Positions 1 through 6,248 of a DNA stretch of 64,000 nt are shown here, piece by piece (within the stretch, counting starts at the first letter, position 1; each line of letters starts with the position of its first letter). The position numbers and the translations under genes are program-made. Origin of the DNA: Desulfocucumis sp964643075 (GTDB lineage Bacteria; Bacillota; Desulfotomaculia; Desulfotomaculales; Desulfocucumaceae); NCBI GenBank assembly GCA_964643075.1, contig CAZXQO010000022.1:10203-74202 (forward strand), in the 5' to 3' direction. The notes under the pieces are model-generated. The model ran no database searches, was not told the origin of the DNA, and saw only the letters and a program-made list of their open reading frames with translations.

Positions 1-85
1 TAAGGCTGCTATGTTTTTGGCCTCTGATGATGCCTCTTACATAACCGGGCATGTCCTTAGTGTAAATGGTGGTATGAGACTGTAA
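1..85 (+). CDS. C-terminus of a short-chain dehydrogenase/reductase (partial)
   Basis: The window opens inside a reading frame whose codons start at base 2 and end with TAA at 83-85. The 27 visible residues include ASYITGHVLSVNGGM, the usual C-terminal stretch of classical SDR enzymes such as FabG-type 3-oxoacyl reductases (YITG then V.GG). The Rossmann fold and the catalytic YxxxK lie outside the window, so the substrate cannot be named. Confidence 0.75.
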   Translation, partial: KAAMFLASDDASYITGHVLSVNGGMRL

Positions 86-119
86 AAGTTTGCATAAAAG
101 ATTTCAAATAGACATTACG

Positions 120-155
120 CCAAGAAGCCGTCGGTAATATCCGACGGCTTCTTGG
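120..155. terminator. Perfect 15-bp inverted repeat after the SDR gene
   Basis: CCAAGAAGCCGTCGG at 120-134 pairs perfectly with 141-155 across a 6-nt loop. It lies 35 bases after the SDR stop. No T-run follows on the + strand, so it is either a weak or factor-assisted terminator or a structural repeat. Confidence 0.5.
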
Positions 156-336
156 ATGAAGCGGAGTCATTTTAACGGCTTGATTTTTCTGAACATATGC
201 ATGACTTCATAAGTCTAAAAAGTGTTTTTGTGGGAAGTAACAATAGAGAATGCGGTTAAGATAGGGGTTAAAAGTAGATGTTCTGATTCTTGATAAACAA
301 CCAAGCATTTACTTCATCATGAAGGAGTATGTCAGG

Positions 337-1515
337 ATGAATAAGATGAAAATAACACCTGAACTTTTACAATATTGCAGAGAAGTTCGCCGTCATCTGC
401 ATCGTAATCCTGAAATTAGTTTCGAGGAGGAAAAAACCTCGGAGTATATCCTGGAAGAGTTAAATAAATTGGGGCTTCAAGGAAAAAGGTTGGCAGGAAC
501 AGGTGTATACACGGTAATTGAAGCAGACCATCCAGGACCTGTTATAGCGGTAAGAGCGGATATTGATGCCCTTCCTGTTCAGGAAAAAAATGATGTTCCT
601 TATGCTTCTACTGTGCCGGGGGTGTCCCACGTTTGCGGTCATGACGGACATGTTTCTGTTCTTATGGGATTGGCGGCTATGCTGAAAAAGTACAACAATG
701 ATGTTCTGGGAAAGGTGATTTTAATCTTTCAGCCGGCGGAAGAACTCCTCCCGGGTGGCGCCGTTTCAGTAATAGGAAGTGGACTTCTGGAGGGTGTAGA
801 CGCAATCCTGGGTATGCACCTGACCACGCTGCTCCCGACAGGAACGATTAGCCTGCGGTCCGGTCCGCTGATGGCTTCGACTGATGAATTTTGTGTAAAG
901 GTAATAGGGCGTGGCGGGCACGGTTCCAGGCCCCATGATTGTGTTGATCCTATTATTGTCGGCACGCATCTGGTGAATGCATGGCAATCAATTATCAGCC
1001 GTGGAGTTAATCCCCTTGAAGCTGCTGTGCTGACCGTTGGAAGTTTTTATGCGGGTACTGCCGCTAATATCATTCCCGAAACTGCAGTTTTAAAGGGTAC
1101 AGTACGTACATTGTCGGAAAAGGTTAGGGAGAGAATTGAAAATAATTTTCACAAGCTTACCGAAGAAATATGTAAGGCTTATGGCGCCTCAGCAGATATA
1201 AGCTATGAAAATGGCTATCCTGTTTTGATTAACGATGAAAGAATTACTAACATAATAGGGGATGCTGCCATATCAAACAGTATTAAAGTAATCAATATGC
1301 GCAGACCCGTTATGGGAAGTGAGGATTTTGCATATTACGCTCACGTATGCCCTGCTGCATATTTCTTTCTCGGGTCAGGTAATGTAGAAAAGGGATATGT
1401 ACACCCAAACCATAGTCCTTACTTTAATTTTGATGAAGAATCATTACCCGTTGGTGTGCAGGTAATCCTGACAACCCTTGAGAGACTGTGGACGGAGGAA
1501 AGGGAACATGCATGA
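337..1515 (+). CDS. M20-family amidohydrolase/peptidase
   Basis: Predicted zinc-dependent amidohydrolase of the M20D group (hippurate / IAA-amino acid / N-acetyl-L,L-diaminopimelate hydrolase type), cytosolic, about 392 residues, the family's usual length. Visible motifs: VRADIDALPVQE (metal ligand region), VCGHDGHVS (metal His), FQPAEE (catalytic Glu), GMHL, and the late SEDFAYY. I prefer ATG 337, which has AAGGAG at 322-327 with a 9-base spacer; an in-frame ATG at 319 has no ribosome site because that site lies inside it. The gene stands alone, followed by a terminator. The exact N-acyl substrate cannot be told from sequence. Confidence 0.88.
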   Translation: MNKMKITPELLQYCREVRRHLHRNPEISFEEEKTSEYILEELNKLGLQGKRLAGTGVYTVIEADHPGPVIAVRADIDALPVQEKNDVPYASTVPGVSHVCGHDGHVSVLMGLAAMLKKYNNDVLGKVILIFQPAEELLPGGAVSVIGSGLLEGVDAILGMHLTTLLPTGTISLRSGPLMASTDEFCVKVIGRGGHGSRPHDCVDPIIVGTHLVNAWQSIISRGVNPLEAAVLTVGSFYAGTAANIIPETAVLKGTVRTLSEKVRERIENNFHKLTEEICKAYGASADISYENGYPVLINDERITNIIGDAAISNSIKVINMRRPVMGSEDFAYYAHVCPAAYFFLGSGNVEKGYVHPNHSPYFNFDEESLPVGVQVILTTLERLWTEEREHA

Positions 1516-1594
1516 GCTGTAAAGTCAGTACTTATAAAAGGTCAAGATAAATTATGATAATGGGTAGTATGATGGTTTTTGTTTGCAGACATTG

Positions 1595-1632
1595 AAGCCC
1601 CTGCGTGATTTTTTGCAGGGGCTTATTATATT
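1595..1632 (+). terminator. Intrinsic terminator after the M20 gene
   Basis: AAGCCCCTGC (1595-1604) pairs with GCAGGGGCTT (1615-1624), followed by a T/A-rich stretch. It lies between convergent genes and may serve both strands. Confidence 0.75.
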
Positions 1633-1755
1633 AAAGTGTTGGTCGCTTTGCCCCGAGGGACAGGGCGTATACGGAACCAAAACATAATGAAACAGCGAAA
1701 ACACTAGAACGGTCCCCATGTACCATCGTAGTAGATCCACCCGGAGGGTTTTTTA

Positions 1756-2376
1756 TTAAATCAGTAAATTCAATCTGCTTCCCAACAGGTTTTCCGGTAC
1801 TCCCCGCCAGCCGGGGTTGGTATATACCAGACCGCCCCACGGGCTGGTAGTGGGTTTGGAGCTGTTACCCGCAACGGGTTCGTTTATCCTGGCTTCGTAG
1901 GTATAACTGTAGCTGCCTGTAACGTTGCCGTTGGAGTCATAGTGCGTGGTGGTATACCCCGTATCATCCCACTTCTTTTCGGTTACATTTCCGGTTTCGT
2001 TATCTGTTACCTTAATAGTGCCGCTCGTCTTGCCGTTTTCTTTACGGGAACTGCTTTCCACTGTTTTGGAGCCCATAGTGGTTCCGCCTCTGAAATCAAT
2101 AGCCGGATTTCCGGTGTATCCCGTGTTTCCCGTGTATTCCGTACTACCGTATGAGCGATTCATTACCGATAACATGTCATTGGCAAAACCTGGGACATGA
2201 ACAGGGGCGACAATCTGCATTCGTGGGGCCTGTACCATCGTTTCCGGGTTGCTTACTGCAATGTTTATCTGTGTTTTATTAGATGGCGAGTTGAGATCCT
2301 GCTGCTTCTGGGGCAGTCTGATATTGTCTGACTGTATAGAAGGTTTTAAATAGCTCAATGACTGGGTGATTTTCAT
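1756..2376 (-). CDS. Hypothetical protein with YTGN tandem repeats
   Basis: Unrecognised 206-residue protein. The start ATG (2374-2376 on the minus strand) has a GAGGTG ribosome site 6 bases upstream. There is no signal peptide or membrane segment. The N-terminal third is Gln/Asn/Ser-rich; the middle holds the short tandem repeat TEYTGNTGYTGNPA; a charged Lys/Thr/Gly-rich stretch follows that could form a beta structure (GTIKVTDNETGNVTEKKW, then YDSNGNVTGSYSY), reminiscent of RHS/YD-type strand repeats but too short to claim. The C-terminus has Trp-Gly-Gly and Pro-rich turns. No neighbour suggests a role. Confidence 0.55.
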   Translation of the reverse strand: MKITQSLSYLKPSIQSDNIRLPQKQQDLNSPSNKTQINIAVSNPETMVQAPRMQIVAPVHVPGFANDMLSVMNRSYGSTEYTGNTGYTGNPAIDFRGGTTMGSKTVESSSRKENGKTSGTIKVTDNETGNVTEKKWDDTGYTTTHYDSNGNVTGSYSYTYEARINEPVAGNSSKPTTSPWGGLVYTNPGWRGVPENLLGSRLNLLI

Positions 2377-2396
2377 AAAGGCACCTCTAATAAAAA

Positions 2397-2562
2397 AATG
2401 TACATATTTAGCAAATTATATCAATAAACAAAAGTTGTGTCAATTTTTTATAATTATTGTAGTAATTCACCCCTGCTGTATTTCTTCGGCCATGTAGGCC
2501 TTCATCTGCGCATTCGACCCCGGTGCCGGCATAACCCGGGGCCTGACATTTAAAATAATCAA
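2397..2562. other. Intergenic stretch with no convincing gene
   Basis: AT-rich promoter side of the minus-strand gene, followed by a GC-rich patch (2467-2548). On the minus strand the patch could encode a 21-codon peptide beginning MPAPGSNAQMKAYMAEE, with no ribosome site; it may be a gene remnant. Nothing firmer was seen. Confidence 0.3.
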
Positions 2563-2573
2563 CAAAAGAATAG

Positions 2574-2602
2574 TGGACAAAGCAGCTAAATGGTGTTAGT
2601 AT
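2574..2602 (+). promoter_or_regulatory. Promoter of the cobO riboswitch leader
   Basis: TGGACA (2574-2579) and TAGTAT (2597-2602) are separated by 17 bases, a plausible sigma-A promoter 18 bases upstream of the aptamer. The same boxes and spacing recur at 14973-15001. Confidence 0.55.
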
Positions 2603-2619
2603 ACATCTAATTAAATAAC

Positions 2620-2845
2620 ATGTTCAGGTTTCCCCGGTCATGCCGGGGATGAAAAGGGAACCGGGTGTAAATCCCGGACGGTCCGGCCACTGTAAGTGGG
2701 GAGCTACTCCAAATACCACTGGGTTATTAATAGCCCGGGAAGGAGGGGGATGCGCTGAGAGCCACGAGTCAGGAGACCTGCCTGAGTGAAGATCAAGTAT
2801 CGCCTTCCGTGAAAAGGCCAGGTGCTCATAGAGTATTGATTCTAG
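2620..2845 (+). promoter_or_regulatory. Cobalamin riboswitch 1 (upstream of cobO-cbiK)
   Basis: Adenosylcobalamin-type aptamer. Visible conserved blocks in order: GGGAACCGGGTG followed by AAATCCCGGAC, the GGCCACTGTAAGTGGGGAG core, AGCCCGGGAAGG, and the B12 box AGCCACGAGTCAGGAGACC (2760-2778). A terminator follows at 2861. By established knowledge ligand binding should favour termination and reduce cobO/cbiK expression. It is near-identical to riboswitch 2 at 15019. Confidence 0.95.
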
Positions 2846-2860
2846 AGGTTTAATGCCTTT

Positions 2861-2904
2861 TAGGAAACCCGGCTTATACGGAAAAGCCGGGTTTCCTATA
2901 TTTT
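2861..2904 (+). terminator. Riboswitch 1 expression-platform terminator
   Basis: TAGGAAACCCGGCTT (2861-2875) pairs with AAGCCGGGTTTCCTA (2884-2898), followed by TATTTT. Its position just after the B12 aptamer fits regulated termination. Confidence 0.8.
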
Positions 2905-3174
2905 AGACAGCTTTTCTGCATTCCCACAGGTATCCATAACCCCTTTCACCTTTTGGGTGCCGGAGGTATATTTTAAATTTTATTGTGGATATTTTAACCC
3001 AAACTCCTTTATGTATTGCAGTGCCCGGCGGGCGGCATCCCGCCGGGAGCCTACTTTTAAAACGTGTGTCAACTGCAGTTTGATATTAGCGCAGCCGGGC
3101 ATAAACACGGTAGAAATCTGTATGAAAATTTGAGAAAGGTATTGGATTTTCAAAAAAGTAAGGGGGGTTTTACG

Positions 3175-3714
3175 TTGGGCGCATCTGTTTTACAGAAAGG
3201 ATATGTACAGGTTTATACAGGAAACTGCAAGGGAAAAACCACGGCTTCACTGGGCCTGGCTTTCCGGGCCATGGGACGGGGCCTAAAAACTTATATAGGT
3301 CAGTTCATGAAGGGGCAGTACTATGCTGAACTTAAATCGGCAGAAATGTGCAAACCATACATTACCATCGAGCAGTACGGCAAAGACACATTTGTACATG
3401 TTCAAAATCCTCCTCTGGAGGAGGACGTGAAAATGGCCAGGGACGGCCTGGAAAAAGCCAAAAAGGCCATGTGTTCAGGGGAATACGATATAATTATATT
3501 TGATGAGATTAATACCGCTCATTATTTTCACCTGATTACAACGGAAGAAATGCTGGAGATCATAAAAACCAAGCCCGAGAAAGTGGAAGTGGTTTTTACC
3601 GGCAGGTATGCTCCGCAGGAGGTTATAGAAGCTGCAGACCTGGTGACGGAAATGGTGGAGATAAAGCATTACTACGAAAAGGGTGTGCCTGCACGGGACG
3701 GTATAGAACGATAA
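3175..3714 (+). CDS. cobO: Cob(I)alamin adenosyltransferase, CobO/BtuR type
   Basis: Transfers the adenosyl group of ATP to cob(I)alamin or cobinamide in the cytosol, completing coenzyme B12 synthesis or salvage. At 179 residues it is normal for the family. P-loop GNCKGKTT at about residues 17-24, then SLGLAFRAMGRGLKT; Walker-B-like IIIFDEINTAHY; the C-terminal VVFTGRYAPQEVIEAAD is diagnostic. I chose TTG 3175 (AGGGGGG at 3161-3167) because a longer frame back to 3064 runs through the leader, which is conserved in a second, non-coding copy. First gene of a riboswitch-controlled pair with cbiK. Confidence 0.93.
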   Translation: MGASVLQKGYVQVYTGNCKGKTTASLGLAFRAMGRGLKTYIGQFMKGQYYAELKSAEMCKPYITIEQYGKDTFVHVQNPPLEEDVKMARDGLEKAKKAMCSGEYDIIIFDEINTAHYFHLITTEEMLEIIKTKPEKVEVVFTGRYAPQEVIEAADLVTEMVEIKHYYEKGVPARDGIER

Positions 3715-3785
3715 GGCGGATACCCCAATCTTATGTCACTGCCCGGCACTCAATGGTGCCTTAGTAATTGGGGAGGAATCACTTC

Positions 3786-4706
3786 ATGATAAATATCAAA
3801 AAAATTGCTACGGGTATGTCAATTCTGTCCCTGTCACTGTTGTCTATTACATCGGCGCCAGCCGGACAGGGCGAAAAAGACAAAAAAGCAATTTTACTGG
3901 TTACCTTCGGTACAAGCGTTCAATCCGCGATGTCGGCCTTCAGCAATCTGGAGCAAGCGGTTAAAGACACCTTTCCCGGGGTTGAAGTGCGCTGGGCCTA
4001 TACTTCAAAAACAATCAGGGATAAAATAGCCAAAAGGGACGGCAAGATTATTGATGATCCCGTCACGGCCCTGAAAAAGCTGCGGGCAGACGGGTACGAA
4101 AAAGTTGTGGTGCAGTCGGTTCTCATAATCCCGGGCCAGGAGTACAGCGACCTCTTAAATGACCTCAACAGCTTGCAATCAGCGGTAGAGAGGCAGTGCC
4201 CCGGGAAAGTGGCCCTGGGCATGCCTCTTCTGTACCTCCACGAGGACTATATCAATGCGGCAAAGGCCTTAGCTACCCAGTTTCCCGCCGATACCTCGGT
4301 GAACGCCGTGGTTTTAATGGGTCACGGTTCTGAACACCATCCTGCCGATTCCGCTTATGGGTGCCTGAACGATATTTTGCGTCACAAGTACAAAAATGTA
4401 TTCCTGGGTACAGTCGAAGGCTACCCTACCCTGGAGGAAATAAAGGAAGACCTGGCAGTTTCCGGGGTTAAGAATGTCACTCTGATGCCCTTTATGAATA
4501 TCGCGGGTGATCACGCTTTAAACGATCTGTATGACGATGAGGAAGAATCCTGGAAATCACAGCTGAATAGACTGGGATATAAAACTGATGGCTACCTGAA
4601 GGGACTTCTGGAAAACAGGGCCATCGTGGATATATTCGTTAAACACTTGACAATGGCTATGGCAGAACTTGACGGGGAAAATGCAAAAAATAAGCAGAAG
4701 TGGTGA
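3786..4706 (+). CDS. cbiK: Sirohydrochlorin cobaltochelatase CbiK, with signal peptide
   Basis: Inserts Co2+ into sirohydrochlorin (early-insertion, anaerobic cobalamin pathway). Motifs: VTFGTS near residue 40, MGHGSEHHP near 178 with the presumed catalytic His, and NIAGDHALNDL near 240 with the second metal His; all match CbiK of the Salmonella type. ATG 3786 has GGGAGG at 3771-3776. The N-terminus is a Sec signal (INIKK, then a hydrophobic stretch, then TSAPAGQ), giving a predicted exported enzyme like CbiK-P of Desulfovibrio, which is odd for a Gram-positive cell. The last residues (DGENAKNKQKW) run into a broken riboswitch tail, so the native C-terminus may have been altered. Follows cobO by 71 bases. 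Confidence 0.9.
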   Translation: MINIKKIATGMSILSLSLLSITSAPAGQGEKDKKAILLVTFGTSVQSAMSAFSNLEQAVKDTFPGVEVRWAYTSKTIRDKIAKRDGKIIDDPVTALKKLRADGYEKVVVQSVLIIPGQEYSDLLNDLNSLQSAVERQCPGKVALGMPLLYLHEDYINAAKALATQFPADTSVNAVVLMGHGSEHHPADSAYGCLNDILRHKYKNVFLGTVEGYPTLEEIKEDLAVSGVKNVTLMPFMNIAGDHALNDLYDDEEESWKSQLNRLGYKTDGYLKGLLENRAIVDIFVKHLTMAMAELDGENAKNKQKW

Positions 4707-4732
4707 ACCTGAGCCAGGAGACCTGCCCGTTA
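4684..4732 (+). promoter_or_regulatory. Truncated cobalamin riboswitch (B12 box without aptamer 5' half)
   Basis: GAGCCAGGAGACCTGCC (4711-4727) is a canonical B12 box, and the bases before it (AGCAGAAGTGGTGAACCT) resemble the segment preceding the box in riboswitch 3. The upstream aptamer half is missing: that sequence is the coding 3' end of cbiK. It cannot fold as a full aptamer and is best read as a rearrangement scar. Confidence 0.7.
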
Positions 4733-4790
4733 TTGTTTAAGCCATTAGCTACGGGTCATAGTGGGTGGTTCATATTTGTTACCGCTCATT

Positions 4791-4821
4791 ACCCCCGGCT
4801 AAAAAACCGGGAGTTTTTTTA
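4791..4821 (+). terminator. Intrinsic terminator after cbiK
   Basis: ACCCCCGG (4791-4798) pairs with CCGGGAGT (4807-4814), followed by seven T. Probably the platform terminator of the truncated riboswitch, now ending the cobO-cbiK transcript. Confidence 0.75.
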
Positions 4822-4929
4822 TTTGTTCACGGCAGAGAAGCGTTTGCGAAAGAGCCATGCCGCTTGTGACGGCACCAGCAGTGGATGAAAAAGTTAATAA
4901 GTTAGGGGTCAGGCACCTATTGGAGGAGT

Positions 4930-5483
4930 ATAAATGAAAAGAAATTTATTAACTGGCAAGTTGCTAAGACATCTATCCCGGTGTCAGTACCTTCTATGAC
5001 TTCTTCAAACGCCTTTGGGCTGCTAGCGGAAATAATCTCAAACCCTAAAAAACAAAAGCGCAAACGCAAGCCCAAGAAAGGGAAGACGGGCGAAAAAGCG
5101 CCTGCCACAACGCCTGTAAGGTCAAGCGTCTGGTCGAGTGGGTGATTCGTCACGCTGCTAAGAAAACCGACTTGCCATCTGACCGTCTGTTCCATTTCTT
5201 CCAGACTCAAATCCTTACCCTTTCGGCGAAGCTTGGTTTACTTGGGGATATGAACGCCTTGAGCGCGGCAGGTGACGGCACACCCGTTGTCACTGCTGCT
5301 TATCCCCGAAGTAAATCAACTTGTAGTTGTCGTGCCCAAGGCCTTGCTGATTGTAACCATCCTCGTATCTTCTCCCAGCCCGACTGCAACTCGGGTTGGG
5401 ATAGCGATCGAGAGAAGTACTTCAACGGTTACCATCTCTACATGATTTCTGCTGCGGACACACGGCGAGGCTTAACGGGATAG
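4930..5483 (+). pseudogene. Decayed DDE transposase
   Basis: Transposase remnant reading FYDFFKRLWAASGNNLKP, then an in-frame TAA at 5046-5048. A neighbouring frame supplies KKQKRKRKPKKGKTGEK, and the first frame resumes with VKRLVEWVIRHAAKKTD up to the stop at 5481-5483. The later part (PVVTAAYPRSKSTCSCRAQG, then SQPDCNSGWDSDREKYFNGY) is a recognisable DDE-type core. At least two frameshifts and a missing C-terminal half make it non-functional. The IS family (IS4/IS1182-like) is a guess. Confidence 0.75.
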
Positions 5484-5696
5484 ATACCAACGCGTAGCTA
5501 TATGCGAATCATTTACCATTATCTGGTTAGTGTACGATTTTTTCCGTTTCGTGAGCAGACCCCAGATATAATACAGAAATCTTCGTTGTAGGATTATTAA
5601 GTCTTATGTCGTCCTGGCTATACCATGTTAGGAATTTTTTATAAAATGAAATTGACGTGCTGTGAACCGAATGATAAAATGTTGATAAGTTTTATA

Positions 5697-5872
5697 AAAA
5701 AGGCAAGTGATTCTACCTTAAAGGTAGATCTTAAAAAGGGAAGCCGGTTAAAGTCCGGCGCGGTCCCGCCACTGTAAGAGGGAGTCCTTCTGCATTATAC
5801 CACTGGTGAAAATTCCGGGAAGGCGCAGAAGGTACGATGATCTCAAGCCAGGAGACCTGCTTGCTTTTTGCT
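5697..5872 (+). promoter_or_regulatory. Cobalamin riboswitch 3 (upstream of the corrinoid capture operon)
   Basis: Conserved blocks: AAAGGGAAGCCGGTTAAAGT, CGCGGTCCCGCCACTGTAAG with AGGGAGTCC, TTCCGGGAAGGCGCAGAAGG, and the B12 box CTCAAGCCAGGAGACCTGC (5842-5860). P1 can form between AAAGGCAAG and CTTGCTTTTT. Followed by terminators at 5942 and 6191 and then the SLH/DUF4430 gene. Confidence 0.95.
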
Positions 5873-5941
5873 CGCTGTATAGACCACCACGAAGATGGGA
5901 GGTTGTGAGCCGTGCTAAAAAAAGTTTTAGCCGGGATTTAG

Positions 5942-5976
5942 CCCTCTGCATTTCACGTGCAGGGGGTTTTAATTTG
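5942..5976 (+). terminator. Riboswitch 3 platform terminator
   Basis: CCCTCTGCA (5942-5950) pairs with TGCAGGGGG (5958-5966), then TTTTAATTTG. Placed 70 bases after the B12 box. Confidence 0.75.
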
Positions 5977-6190
5977 TAAGTTAATATTTGGATGGGTGCT
6001 TTATCTTGAGGGATAAAGTTTAAACGGAATTAGTGAAAAATAGGGTTTTCCTGATTGGATAATAAACTTAAAAGCGAATTTTACCACTTGAGTTTATAAT
6101 AACCCCGAGCTATTTACCCGGCCTGTTCTGACACACCACGTATGCATTGGGAGGTGGTTGGATAAGGCTGTTTTATTTATAAACCACTTT

Positions 6191-6215
6191 CCCTGGTCAA
6201 AGACCAGGGTTTTTT
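6191..6215 (+). terminator. Second leader terminator before the SLH gene
   Basis: A perfect 8-bp stem CCCTGGTC/GACCAGGG with a 3-nt loop and six T. It lies inside the same leader, 34 bases before the start codon. The preceding 100 bases contain GGAGGTGG and AACCACTT elements that might form an antiterminator; this is inference. Confidence 0.75.
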
Positions 6216-6248
6216 AGTGTCAAATTATTATACGAGGTGGTAAGAGTA

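Noticed and set aside
3064..3174. Longer N-terminus for CobO
   Set aside because: The extra 37 codons lie in leader sequence that is conserved as DNA in the second copy but out of context there; TTG 3175 has the ribosome site.
4565..4740. Full cobalamin riboswitch at the end of cbiK
   Set aside because: Only the B12 box and the segment just before it are present; the core blocks found in the four complete aptamers are missing.
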